64,000 nt of DNA from Catalinimonas niigatensis (lineage in GTDB: Bacteria; Bacteroidota; Bacteroidia; Cytophagales; Cyclobacteriaceae), in NCBI RefSeq assembly GCF_030506285.1, contig NZ_CP119422.1:5815501-5879500 (forward strand), given 5' to 3'. The notes beneath the pieces are model-generated. The model worked only from the letters and a program-made list of their open reading frames with translations, ran no database searches and was not told where the DNA came from. The number at the start of each line of letters is the position of its first letter. Position 1 is the stretch's first letter. Below, one piece after another: positions 27,791 to 36,782 of this stretch. Both the position numbers and the translations under genes were made by a program.

Positions 27791-30193
27791 ATGTACATTT
27801 CCAGATCATTTTCTTATACTTATATCATTCTTATCTACAGCTTACTGGCCTGTCAACCCACTCCTGAAAATCAAATCCTCGAATCTTCAGATACTCCTTT
27901 ACCTCTCAGATTATGGTATGATGAACCTGCTGAGGACTGGATGCTGGAGGCACTACCGATTGGTAATGGCTATATGGGGGCTATGTTTTTTGGTGATCCT
28001 GCTGAAGAACATATACAGTTTACCGAAGAATCACTTTGGGCAGGAGGACCTGGCGCGCATAAGGACTATCACTTTGGTATCCGTGAGGGAGCAGCACAGT
28101 ATCTTCCTGAAGTGAGAGCTTTGTTAAAGGATGGAAAAATGGAGGAAGCTCATCAGTTGGCCAATCAGGAGATGACCGGAGAAATTCATAAAAAAGATGG
28201 TTCTGAGCAAGCCTTTGGTGATTTTGGCTCACAGCAGACTATGGGTGATCTATTCATCACAGTTGATAATGAGGGTGAGGTGAAAAACTACTTTCGTGAA
28301 CTTGATTTGAATGAAGGAGTGGGAAAAGTCAGTTACCAGACTGGAGATGTACAGCATGAGCGTGTCTTCTTTGGTAACTATCCTAAAAGAGTCATGGTTT
28401 ATCATTTCTCTAATACGCATGCTGAAGGTCAAACGTATCACATTCGTTATGAAACGCCTCACCAAAAAATCAACGACAAATTTGTTGGGCATACCTATTC
28501 ATTTGAAGGAGAAGTCAAAGACAACGGGATGCGCTTTGCCACAAGTTATCATGTTGTAACTCCTGAAGGCGAAGTAAAATTTAGCGATGGAGAAATTATT
28601 GTCAACAAGGCTAAATCCCTAACCATTATCCATACAGCAGCCACTGATTACCTTTCTGACTTTCCCAGCTATAAAGGCAATAACTATCAGGTTCAGAATT
28701 CTAACGTTCTTGAAACCGTTGAAGGTTTAGGTTTTGAGGCATTAGCAAGAGAACATTTGTCTGATTATCAGCCCCTGTTCCATTCGGTAAAGCTAAAGCT
28801 GGGTGACCTATCTTATGATAGCCTTCCTACAGATGAAAGACAAATCGCTTATGCTGAAGGGAATGATGATACCGGATTAGAGGCTCTTTATTTCCAGTAC
28901 GGAAGATATCTCATGATTTCAGGGTCACGTCCGGGAACTATGCCTCTCAACCTTCAGGGCAAGTGGAACAACAGCACTAATCCTCCATGGGCCAATGATT
29001 ACCATTTTGATATCAATGAGCAAATGCTGTACTGGCCAGCGGAAGTTACTAATCTATCTGAATGTCATGAACCCCTGCTTGATTATATAGAGACACTGGT
29101 GGAACCTGGTCAACTGGCTGCTAAAGAACATTTTGGGACCAGAGGCTGGATTGTTAACACCATGAATAATCCTTTTGGATTTACTGCACCTGGCTGGGAT
29201 TTTCCCTGGGGTTTTTATCCGGGTGGTGCGGCTTGGCTCTGTCAGCATTTGTGGGAACACTATGCATTTACACAGGATACCACTTACCTGCAAGAGCAGG
29301 CATTTCCCATTATGAAAGAAGCAGCACTATTCTGGATAGATTATCTGACAGAAGATGACGATGGATATCTGGTTTCAAGTCCTTCCTACTCTCCTGAGCA
29401 TGGAGGCATTTCCACCGGAGCTTCTATGGACCATCAAATGGCCTGGGATCTTCTAAATAATTGTGTTCTTGCCTGTGAAGTTTTAGATATTGAAAGCGAT
29501 TTTAAAAATCAGGTAAAAACTGTACGTGATCAAATTCTATCTCCCCAAATTGGACATTGGGGGCAATTGCAGGAATGGAAGGAGGATGTGGATGACCCCG
29601 AAAATCATCATAGGCATGTGTCTCATCTGTTTGCTCTGCATCCGGGAAAACAAATTACAGTAACAAAAACCCCTGATTTGGCTGAAGCAGCAAAAGTAAG
29701 CCTCAATGCCCGTGGCGATGAAGGAACAGGTTGGTCGCTGGCCTGGAAAGTATCTTTTTGGGCCAGGCTCAAAGATGGTGACAGAGCTTACAAACTCCTG
29801 AAGAAAGTACTTACCCCGGTTACTGATAAAGGCTACAATATGAGCGACGGTGGTGGTTCCTACAGCAATCTGTTATGTGCACACCCTCCCTTTCAACTTG
29901 ATGGAAATATGGGCAGCACCGCAGGTATAGCCGAAATGTTGATCCAATCTCATACCAATGCAATTGAGCTTTTGCCAGCTTTACCTTCAGTATGGAAAGA
30001 TGGCAGCGTTTCAGGACTTAAAGCCAGAGGGGATTTTGAAATACAGATGGAATGGAAAAATCTACAACTAGTGAATGGAAAGCTCATATCTAATAAAGGT
30101 GGTAAGTGCATTCTCAAATACAAGGATCAAGAAATAGAAATTGACACTGAAAAGAATAAAGATTATCTATTTGAAGAAATTCTTCGTTTGTAA
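27791..30193 (+). CDS. GH95 alpha-L-fucosidase-type lipoprotein
   Basis: An 800-residue lipoprotein (start ATG 27791; lipobox SLLAC). It begins with the GH95 hallmark 'RLWYDEPAEDWMLEALPIGN' then 'GYMGAMFFG' and 'FTEESLWAGGP'. Conserved active-site blocks are present: SPSYSPEHGG (general acid Glu region), NHHRHVSHLFALHPGKQI, and LDGNMGSTAGIAEML (Asp of the base network). The substrate-side motif, typically NINxQMNYWPAE, is DINEQMLYWPAE here, so the first Asn is replaced by Asp and one Asn by Leu. GH95 enzymes are inverting alpha-1,2-L-fucosidases or alpha-L-galactosidases; this change may mark a different substrate subgroup. It closes the PUL and probably works on the cell surface or in the periplasm. 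Confidence 0.93.
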   Translation: MYISRSFSYTYIILIYSLLACQPTPENQILESSDTPLPLRLWYDEPAEDWMLEALPIGNGYMGAMFFGDPAEEHIQFTEESLWAGGPGAHKDYHFGIREGAAQYLPEVRALLKDGKMEEAHQLANQEMTGEIHKKDGSEQAFGDFGSQQTMGDLFITVDNEGEVKNYFRELDLNEGVGKVSYQTGDVQHERVFFGNYPKRVMVYHFSNTHAEGQTYHIRYETPHQKINDKFVGHTYSFEGEVKDNGMRFATSYHVVTPEGEVKFSDGEIIVNKAKSLTIIHTAATDYLSDFPSYKGNNYQVQNSNVLETVEGLGFEALAREHLSDYQPLFHSVKLKLGDLSYDSLPTDERQIAYAEGNDDTGLEALYFQYGRYLMISGSRPGTMPLNLQGKWNNSTNPPWANDYHFDINEQMLYWPAEVTNLSECHEPLLDYIETLVEPGQLAAKEHFGTRGWIVNTMNNPFGFTAPGWDFPWGFYPGGAAWLCQHLWEHYAFTQDTTYLQEQAFPIMKEAALFWIDYLTEDDDGYLVSSPSYSPEHGGISTGASMDHQMAWDLLNNCVLACEVLDIESDFKNQVKTVRDQILSPQIGHWGQLQEWKEDVDDPENHHRHVSHLFALHPGKQITVTKTPDLAEAAKVSLNARGDEGTGWSLAWKVSFWARLKDGDRAYKLLKKVLTPVTDKGYNMSDGGGSYSNLLCAHPPFQLDGNMGSTAGIAEMLIQSHTNAIELLPALPSVWKDGSVSGLKARGDFEIQMEWKNLQLVNGKLISNKGGKCILKYKDQEIEIDTEKNKDYLFEEILRL

Positions 30194-30340
30194 ATTTCTC
30201 TTGTAACTGTTTATCTGTTTTATGTACAAACCATGATATTTGGGAGATGACGAAAACCTTCAATACTAATCTCGGGATTTGGATTTTCATTGATTATCCA
30301 AAAAAGCAGGATGAGATTTCTGATACTATTTCTCATCTCT

Positions 30341-30764
30341 TTACTTGAGTATGTACTTATTGGTCGTATCCAGAGAAGCGTGACGTAATTGCCGCACATA
30401 GATTGCTTCCAGGGCCTTATTGGTGAGCACCTGAGTGACAGTATAGCGAAGAATATGGGTGGTCAGCTTCTTGCGTGCAATGCCACAAGCCCTCATAGCC
30501 TTTTTGATTTGGTATCTGACCTGTTTTCAGGCTTTGGCCACGACCATCCGGATTGGGAAACAATAAACTTTTACTACTTTCCCCGATAGTTGTCATTTTT
30601 GTTCTTTGCTTCATCCATGCTTGCAGATAGAGCCTGCAAGGATTGTATAGCGTAATGTCTACATAGTTAAACTTACCTTTACCCTTATCATGGATACAAC
30701 CCTTCTCAAAATCAATATCTTCCCTACGCAGTTGGGTAATCTTCATACTTCTTAATCCACAGTA
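30341..30764 (-). pseudogene. tyrosine recombinase (phage-type integrase) C-terminal relic
   Basis: Read from the minus strand, one frame gives YCGLRSMKITQLRREDIDFE and continues to LLFPNPDGRGQSLKT; near 30530 the frame shifts and continues as VRYQIKKAMRACGIARKKLT, then THILRYTVTQVLTNKALEAI, and RQLRHASLDTTNKYIL. These match the catalytic domain of tyrosine recombinases: the first Arg block (YxxGLRxxEi), HxLR, and LxHxSxxTTxxY with the Tyr nucleophile. A frameshift splits the gene, a stop precedes the Tyr-Cys-Gly block, and the N-terminal SAM-like domain is absent. This is a decayed integrase, probably the trace of an integrated element inserted next to a broken metal-cofactor enzyme gene. 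Confidence 0.8.
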
Positions 30765-31048
30765 TCACAACACACAGCCTTCCAGAATACTCCTTTTACC
30801 GTGACAGCAGAGCAGATTTGCCCTGGAGTACAATATCCGCACTGGTAGGCGTCGTGCTTAAAAAAGGTAGATTGCATTGGATGAAGCTTTTCGGGCACTC
30901 TTAGCCCCTCAATAGTAGTGATCGAGTCGACCTGATGTTGCAGTGCAAGTGACAGAGAGTTGATACGCCGACCGTTGACAATCATTGCGCATGCACCACA
31001 TTGCCCATGTAAATCAATGAAGTGATTTAAAGTTTTTACAAAACTATC
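30752..31048 (-). pseudogene. [2Fe-2S] subunit relic of an aldehyde/xanthine dehydrogenase-type enzyme
   Basis: The minus strand encodes NHFIDLHGQCGACAMIVNGR, then RINSLSLALQHQ, and DAYQCGYCTPGQICSAV. These are the two iron-sulfur sites of the CoxS/XdhC-type electron-transfer subunit of molybdenum hydroxylases (plant-type GxCGxC and QCGYCTPGxxxS). The segment between the N-terminal strand and HGQCGAC is shortened by about eight residues, removing the usual first cysteine region (GTKxGCDHG). After CSAV the frame runs into unrelated sequence ending in the integrase relic, so the C-terminal helical domain is lost. The large molybdopterin subunit is not in the window. It is a decayed fragment. 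Confidence 0.8.
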
Positions 31049-31236
31049 AAGTGAATGATTGTAATTTTCAGTGCATTAGATGGAAATCTTGTCCCGAATT
31101 ACTGAAGGACTTTTAACCATCTAAGAATCTAAACAAGTTTAAAACAAAGCAATTCTCGTAAAATAGATTCAAAAACTTTAAATTACTTTTCTGATAAAAC
31201 CTTCGGAGTTTACAGCAGTTGATAAAAAAAATAACT

Positions 31237-33543
31237 ATGCTTACTACTGATACTGCCCTTGAAAATCCCAATCTCATCGCCTTTATTCCTTTTTTGTATC
31301 TTGCCTGGGCCGATGCCGACCTGACAGAACAGGAAATTAACGATCTCAGAGAAGATATCATGGCGTTAAGCTGGCTTACCAAGACCGAGCGTGAATACCT
31401 GTATGCCCACCTGAATCCGGAACAAGCCCCTTCACCGCATACCTTAAAGGGATGGCAGCGGATCATCAGGCAACATGCCGACCAACTGTCGGATGAGTTG
31501 AAGAGTACCCTGGCCACTACCGGCCTGAGCCTGGCCGATGTACATACCCAAAGCACTTCGCCATCAGCAGCGATTAAAGATGCATTGGAACGGGTTGAAT
31601 CTCAATTAGGGGTACTGTCCCGCGAGTCGCCCTATCATATACAGCGTCAGGCGCATCCAACCCAAACCAATGAAGTAAACACTACCAAAAGCTTTGATCC
31701 TCAAATCATCAGGGCTGTTTTAGAGGGGGATGAGCAGGCCACCATTGATCGGGTCAAAGCACTACTGACCCAGGAAGAATTTGATTTCGCTTCTCCCTAC
31801 ATGAGTGTTCAGCAGTACCGCGAGCAGGTGTTGAACTGGTGTAAGCTGCTGGCGGATCAGGGCCTGGGCAATACAGCCTATCCCACGGAGTATGGTGGAG
31901 AGGATGATATAAAAAAGTACTTCGCCGTGATGGAAACTCTTTCTTATCATGACCTGAGTTTGGTGATCAAGTTTGGAGTTCAGTTTGGCTTGTGGGGTAT
32001 GAGTGTGCTGTACCTGGGTACGAAGAAACACCATGACCAATACTTACGGCCCATTGGCAGGCTGGAACTGCCCGGCTGCTTCGCCATGACGGAAACCGGA
32101 CATGGTTCTAATGTGAAAGGACTGGAAACTACGGCCACCTACAATCACCAGGAAGGCATGATCACCATCCACAGCCCGCACAAACTGGCAGGCAAGGAAT
32201 ACATAGGCAATGCCGCAGTCCATGGGCAGATGGCCACCGTATTTGCCAAGTTGGTGATTGAGGGGGTAGATTATGGCGTAAATGCTTTTATTGTACCTCT
32301 TCGTGATCAGCAGGGCGAATTGCTACCCGGCATCCGGATTGAGGACAATGGCCATAAAATGGGATTAAACGGAGTAGATAACGGTCGTATTTGGTTTGAT
32401 CAGGTCAAAATAGCCCGGGATGCCATGCTGGACCGCTACGCATCCATAGACGAAGATGGAAAATTTAACAGCCCGATTAGTAGCGACAACCGCCGGTTCT
32501 TTGTCATGCTGGGCACCCTGGTAGGAGGTAGGGTAGGGATTGCCCGCTCTGCCTTGAGTGCAGCCAAGTCGGGACTGACCATTGCTATCAGATATGCTGA
32601 GCAGCGGCTGCAGTTTGGTCCTGAAAATGGGCAGGAGGTGCCTATACTTAATTACCGCACCCATCAGCGCCGACTGTTTCCCTTGCTTACCAATGCTTAT
32701 GCCGGTCACTTTGCCCTGCGCTATCTCACCCAGCGTTTCCTATCCCGGACAAAGGAAGACATGAAGGAAGTGGAGGCACTGGCCGCCGGGCTAAAAGCCT
32801 GGTCCACCTGGAACACAACCCGTACCTTACAGGAATGCCGGGAAGCGCTGGGGGGCAAAGGTTATCTCTCAGAAAACCGAATTGATCGCTTAAAAAACGA
32901 TACGGACATCTATACTACCTTTGAAGGAGATAATACCGTGCTGATGCAGTTAGTGGCCAAAAGCCGTTTGGCAGAGTTCCAAAAAGAATTTGCCGACATT
33001 AATTTTTTTGGCATGGTCAACTACATTGCTGACAAAGCACGGATCAATATAGCAGAGAAAAATCCGATCGCCGTTCGCGAAACGAGTAGTGAACATTTGT
33101 TAGATCTTAACTTTCATGTGAAGGCTTTTCGGTACCGAGAGATGCGGATATTGAAAAGTGCAGCCACGCGCTTCAAACATTATATTGATGGGGGTATGGA
33201 CTCCTTTGACGCCTTTAACCAAACTCAGTATCACATGCTTAAGGTAGGCTTTGCTTATATTGAGCGAGTGATACTGGAGCAATTCGTGGAAGCAATACAG
33301 CAGGTGGAAGACGAGGCCAGCCGAGAGATTTTGACTAAGGTGTGTCAGCTCTTTGCATTATCTCAGATTGAGCAACACAAAGGCTGGTATTTAGAAAATG
33401 GCTATATGGAGGGTGTCAAAACGAAAGCTATCAGAAGAGAGATCAACCAGCTATGTTGGGAGCTGAGAAAGGAAGCATCCGGGCTGGTGAAGGCCTTTGG
33501 TATACCGGAAAAACTATTACCTGCGCTTATAAAAGCTGACTAA
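31237..33543 (+). CDS. acyl-CoA dehydrogenase/oxidase with TerB-like N-terminus
   Basis: A 768-residue flavoprotein (ATG at 31237; a TTG at 31219 is also in frame). Residues ~1-100 look like a TerB-type helical domain (FIPFLYLAWADADLTEQEIN), unusual for this family. From ~150 the acyl-CoA dehydrogenase/oxidase fold follows: a middle domain with CFAMTETGHGSNVKGLETTA, an FAD-binding helical domain with 'GGRVGIARSALSAAKSGLTI' and 'GGKGYLSENRIDRLKNDTDI', and the catalytic Glu in YTTFEGDNTVLMQ (E563), the position used by peroxisomal-type acyl-CoA oxidases. It likely carries out the first step of fatty acid beta-oxidation. It is monocistronic, between relics and a beta-lactamase-fold gene. Confidence 0.88.
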   Translation: MLTTDTALENPNLIAFIPFLYLAWADADLTEQEINDLREDIMALSWLTKTEREYLYAHLNPEQAPSPHTLKGWQRIIRQHADQLSDELKSTLATTGLSLADVHTQSTSPSAAIKDALERVESQLGVLSRESPYHIQRQAHPTQTNEVNTTKSFDPQIIRAVLEGDEQATIDRVKALLTQEEFDFASPYMSVQQYREQVLNWCKLLADQGLGNTAYPTEYGGEDDIKKYFAVMETLSYHDLSLVIKFGVQFGLWGMSVLYLGTKKHHDQYLRPIGRLELPGCFAMTETGHGSNVKGLETTATYNHQEGMITIHSPHKLAGKEYIGNAAVHGQMATVFAKLVIEGVDYGVNAFIVPLRDQQGELLPGIRIEDNGHKMGLNGVDNGRIWFDQVKIARDAMLDRYASIDEDGKFNSPISSDNRRFFVMLGTLVGGRVGIARSALSAAKSGLTIAIRYAEQRLQFGPENGQEVPILNYRTHQRRLFPLLTNAYAGHFALRYLTQRFLSRTKEDMKEVEALAAGLKAWSTWNTTRTLQECREALGGKGYLSENRIDRLKNDTDIYTTFEGDNTVLMQLVAKSRLAEFQKEFADINFFGMVNYIADKARINIAEKNPIAVRETSSEHLLDLNFHVKAFRYREMRILKSAATRFKHYIDGGMDSFDAFNQTQYHMLKVGFAYIERVILEQFVEAIQQVEDEASREILTKVCQLFALSQIEQHKGWYLENGYMEGVKTKAIRREINQLCWELRKEASGLVKAFGIPEKLLPALIKAD

Positions 33544-33584
33544 GCAATCGCCGGGCTTGTTTTAGGAGGAGGTAAAATCACAAT

Positions 33585-33639
33585 TAGCCACAGTACATAA
33601 CCTAAAACACCAGGCTATGCTGTAAACCCTATGTGGCTA
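33585..33639. terminator. 8-bp inverted repeat between convergent genes
   Basis: TAGCCACA (33585-33592) and TGTGGCTA (33632-33639) lie 42 bp after the acyl-CoA gene stop and 27 bp before the end of the opposite beta-lactamase-type gene. The loop is long (39 bases). It could serve as a shared bidirectional terminator, but support is weak. Confidence 0.35.
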
Positions 33640-33665
33640 TGGCTTGAGATTGCAGCATTAATTGC

Positions 33666-35045
33666 CTATTCAACCTTTTTGCCTGGCATTTCCTGTCCTG
33701 CCTGAAAGAGCGTCAGGCTTTTCACACTGTCTTCTTCCATCTGGAAAGTAACCTTGGCTTCAACTACCGTCAAAAAGAAAGAGGTATCATTTTCGGGATA
33801 CATCTCAAACCTCTGTTGCCCGGTGGCCTGCCCGTATAACTGCCTGCCTTCTTTGGTAATGGTGATGTTGAATTCGGGTTGCAACGCATACACGCCTACA
33901 TATTTTTCAAGCGTAGCTTCAGCAACTTCCACCGCATCACTTTCGCCTTGTATCTCCTTTAAGGATGAACCGGAGTCCAGTAAATGAAAGCCAATATCAT
34001 CTGAATCTGTTGCCGCATTGGTAAGCAGGACAACTCCCTTACCAGCATCCTTTACAAAGCCGACAAAAGTACGGTATCCTCCAGTGCCGCCATTATGCCA
34101 GATGACATCCCCCTGCGTTCCTGGCTTGATATGCCATCCCATACCTACCGACATGCCATTGGCTTTGCTATGCCGGGGCTCATGCGACATTTCCATGGCT
34201 TTATCCAAGGGCGTATTGACATAACCCAGATTAGCGGAAATGAATTTGGCCATATCTGAAGAGGAACTTCTGATCCCTCCGGCACCGGCGAGGGTGGGGA
34301 TATCCCAATTTTCCACCACCTCCTTGCCCGCGTGTCCTAATGCCAGATGATCTCTCATACTTTTGGTGAAATTGATCCGGGTGTCGTTCATCTCCAGGGG
34401 TTCGGCAATGGTCTGCACCATTAAATCTTCGTAAGTAGTATTTTGATGCTCCGCCAGCATATGTCCTAACAGTCCCTGGGCAAAGTTAGAATATTCGTAT
34501 TCCGCTCCTACCGCCCGTACGGGTTCATAAGTGGAAACAAACGTATACATCTGCTCCACGCTATAGTCTGCATAGGGATTGTTGGGATTGGCAGGAGCGA
34601 AGTTATCCGGCATACGGGGCAGACCGGAAGTGTGATCGCTCAGATGACCGAAGGTAATGGCAGTACCACCCATAGTAGGAACGCTGATGCTATCCGGTAG
34701 GAGGGTGCTTATATCATCATCCAGCTTAATGTCTCCATCCAGCACCTGCTGCGCCAGTAGTATTCCGGTAAACACTTTGGAGATAGAGCCTATTTCATAG
34801 ATGGTGTTTTCATCTACCGGCTTACCACCCTCGGCGGTTTTACCAAAATTAAAATACTGCACGCCCGAGGAGTCAATGAGGGCAATGGCAATGCTGGGTG
34901 TCATCCCTTCTGCTATACGTTTTTCTATACTCTCCACGACTTCCTTGGGCAGTCCTTCCTCGTAGGTCTGCTCGGCACTTTCCTGACATTGAAAAGCGAT
35001 CAAAGCGATGAGAAAAATGCTCAGAATGTTCAGGTAGTGTTTCAT
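33666..35045 (-). CDS. serine beta-lactamase-fold lipoprotein (class C/DD-peptidase type)
   Basis: A 459-residue protein from the Met at 35045; a longer in-frame start (35201) adds 52 residues without a signal peptide and is not preferred. The N-terminal signal peptide ends IALIAFQC, a loose lipobox. The nucleophile motif is GSISK (S87-K90), the Tyr motif is YSN (in 'YEYSNFAQGLLGHML') and the third motif is HNGGTGG in place of KTG. This is the Beta-lactamase (PF00144) fold with a C-terminal ~100-residue domain. Substrate could be a peptidoglycan peptide, an ester or a beta-lactam; sequence alone cannot decide. Resistance is not implied. Confidence 0.87.
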   Translation of the reverse strand: MKHYLNILSIFLIALIAFQCQESAEQTYEEGLPKEVVESIEKRIAEGMTPSIAIALIDSSGVQYFNFGKTAEGGKPVDENTIYEIGSISKVFTGILLAQQVLDGDIKLDDDISTLLPDSISVPTMGGTAITFGHLSDHTSGLPRMPDNFAPANPNNPYADYSVEQMYTFVSTYEPVRAVGAEYEYSNFAQGLLGHMLAEHQNTTYEDLMVQTIAEPLEMNDTRINFTKSMRDHLALGHAGKEVVENWDIPTLAGAGGIRSSSSDMAKFISANLGYVNTPLDKAMEMSHEPRHSKANGMSVGMGWHIKPGTQGDVIWHNGGTGGYRTFVGFVKDAGKGVVLLTNAATDSDDIGFHLLDSGSSLKEIQGESDAVEVAEATLEKYVGVYALQPEFNITITKEGRQLYGQATGQQRFEMYPENDTSFFLTVVEAKVTFQMEEDSVKSLTLFQAGQEMPGKKVE

Positions 35046-35295
35046 CTTTTTGGGTTTGGTTATAAAATAGAGATTATTCTGATCTTTTACAGCTTGTTTC
35101 ATCAAAAGAATGCCACACCAGTTTTTGGTCGCCCAGATGGGGTCGTCACTATAGGTCATTCCATAGCCGGTGGAGGAATCTATACCTCCCCTGATAATCA
35201 AACCTCCTCAGCTTTAGCTGCAAGCGGCCCCCGATGCAAGAGCGCTGGGATCTATAGTAGCAATCCGTTTCCTCTGGCAACGATTCCATTAAGGT

Positions 35296-35333
35296 CCATT
35301 GTGGCAATTCCATTGTGGCAATTCCATTGTGGG
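35296..35333. repeat. 14-bp tandem repeat
   Basis: CCATTGTGGCAATT occurs at 35296-35309 and 35310-35323 and begins a third time at 35324-35333. It is non-coding, between the beta-lactamase-type and NTF2-like genes, and is the type of short array that varies in copy number between strains. Confidence 0.7.
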
Positions 35334-35358
35334 CGACACTGAGGGAGGTTACTATATT

Positions 35359-35763
35359 TTATTCATTCCAATCCATCCCTCCAAGTATATACCACTTATC
35401 TTTTCGTTTGATCCAAGTGTGGGTTAATCTGGTACTTCTTTCAAAAAGAAAAAGACGATAATGCAGAAGTGCAATATTATCTTCAATGTAAATTTCCTGT
35501 TTTTCTAAGTACTCTGAACCGGAATTCTTTCTCATAGAGCTCTCCAAACGACTGGGCCAGCCAAGAAAATTTTCATCCCACATTGATAAAATGGAGGAGT
35601 GGTCTGCCTCTTTATGTGCCTCTATATATTCTTCTTCCAATTTCCATAATAAATCCTCTTGGTCTTCTGTAGATTGACTCTTGTTAGTGCACGATAACAA
35701 TAATCCCACGCATGAAATTAATAAGATAGTAGTCCTTGAATTATTAAAATTAGATGGATTCAT
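35359..35763 (-). CDS. small NTF2/SnoaL-like lipoprotein
   Basis: A 134-residue lipoprotein (lipobox LLLSC). The ~105-residue mature part fits the NTF2/SnoaL (DUF4440-type) cone fold: an N-terminal helix 'LLWKLEEEYIEAHKEADHSS', then ILSMWDENFLGWP, and a C-terminal strand THTWIKRKDKWYILGGMDW. Proteins of this fold bind small hydrophobic ligands or act as isomerases, but no catalytic residues can be assigned. A 135-bp inverted repeat follows its 5' side. Its base composition is more AT-rich than the genes of the window's core operons. I regard it as a probable mobile-cassette gene. Confidence 0.75.
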   Translation of the reverse strand: MNPSNFNNSRTTILLISCVGLLLSCTNKSQSTEDQEDLLWKLEEEYIEAHKEADHSSILSMWDENFLGWPSRLESSMRKNSGSEYLEKQEIYIEDNIALLHYRLFLFERSTRLTHTWIKRKDKWYILGGMDWNE

Positions 35764-35795
35764 AATTACTATGCGTAGATGCTTGATTCATATTA

Positions 35796-35930
35796 TTGCC
35801 AACGTTAAGTATAAGAATATTAGCCGACTGCGAGGCACTTTCCTGTCAAGTTATAAAAAAGTTGAAGTGGACTACAACCATTGAATTTACTAATGTCTCG
35901 TCTATTATTTTTATACATTGTTGTGCGATC
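35796..35930. repeat. long imperfect inverted repeat, attC-like
   Basis: The outer arms are GCCAACGTTAAGTATAAG (left, from 35798) and TTATACATTGTTGTGCG (right, 35911-35927). They align as CAACgttaaGTATAA against CAACaatGTATAA. The pairing continues inward: left ATAAGAATATTAGCCGA and the inverse complement of the right side ATAAAAATAATAGACGA share 14 of 17 bases. The result is a ~135-bp cruciform-forming element between two short minus-strand genes. This matches the general structure of integron cassette recombination sites (attC): imperfect palindrome, terminal CAAC/GTTG boxes, variable centre. Confidence 0.55.
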
Positions 35931-35943
35931 GTACTTTTGTATT

Positions 35944-36750
35944 TTAATAATTTTCACTCACGTACTTATGCCAACCATTTTCAAATTCCTGTTCTGAAAC
36001 CCCTAGAACTTTTTCAAAATTACAATAGGATTTTATAAAGTCAGGAAGTTTTTCTTTACCATATATACTTACAAGGTATTCGGGTATTGTATAGCCTACG
36101 TTGTAAATTTGGTTACTTGTATTTAACTCTTTCAAAGTTGGATTACCTTTCATTCCATAATTTACACTTGTTTTATTTACCATACCAGCTTCATAATCGC
36201 AAATCGCCTCCCAAAACCATTGAGGATAATTTTCTAAATAGAATTTTTCAAATTCTTTGTCAAAGTCCTCGTTTTTAAATTTCTTTTTTGCAATAGCGTC
36301 TTGAATTAAAATATTTAATTGAACACAATGTGTAAATTCATGAACGGCTACTTTATTCATATCGGGAGGTAAAAAACTATTGTACCAAGTTTCAAATTTT
36401 AGATGAAAAGCAAATGGTCCACGACTTGTTCCATTTGCTGTACTGTTTTTAAGTCCTGTGGCGGTATTAAAATCTTTTTGAGTTGGGTGCACGAATACAT
36501 TAATTTTATCGTGGTTAGGGTCGTCCAATTCAATTCTAATTCTATGATAGTTTGATTCTAAAGCTGAAGACATTTCTTCTGCCTCTGATTTTAGGATACC
36601 CTTATAATTCAGGCTAAAATGTTCCGATTCTATTAATTGGGTTTCCTTAACGACTCTTGACTTTCTAATTAGAGAAAAGGAGAAGTACACTATTGCTGTA
36701 ATTCCAAGCATTAAAATTAGGTACTTGAATATTTTCTTTATTGTTTTCAC
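35944..36750 (-). CDS. membrane-anchored zinc metallopeptidase-like protein
   Basis: A 268-residue protein. One N-terminal transmembrane helix (~9-28, YLILMLGITAIVYFSFSL) leaves the rest outside the cytoplasm. The zinc motif HEFTH (H137, E138, H141) is in VAVHEFTHCVQLNIL and a likely third ligand Glu is in WFWEAICDYEAG (E181), the gluzincin pattern of the peptidase MA-like family. 'DKINVFVHPTQKDFNTATGL' precedes the motif. The gene is AT-rich and lies between two inverted repeats with shared terminal motifs, so it resembles a mobile cassette. The protease substrate is unknown. Confidence 0.78.
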   Translation of the reverse strand: MKTIKKIFKYLILMLGITAIVYFSFSLIRKSRVVKETQLIESEHFSLNYKGILKSEAEEMSSALESNYHRIRIELDDPNHDKINVFVHPTQKDFNTATGLKNSTANGTSRGPFAFHLKFETWYNSFLPPDMNKVAVHEFTHCVQLNILIQDAIAKKKFKNEDFDKEFEKFYLENYPQWFWEAICDYEAGMVNKTSVNYGMKGNPTLKELNTSNQIYNVGYTIPEYLVSIYGKEKLPDFIKSYCNFEKVLGVSEQEFENGWHKYVSENY

Positions 36751-36782
36751 TTTCTAAATTTCCTGTATTGTTTTTTGTATGA

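Noticed and set aside
31113-31556. 147-codon minus-strand frame over the acyl-CoA gene start
   Set aside because: Antisense shadow of the acyl-CoA oxidase coding region without homology.
35046-35201. 52-residue N-terminal extension of the beta-lactamase-type protein
   Set aside because: It would place the signal peptide internally; the Met at 35045 directly precedes it.
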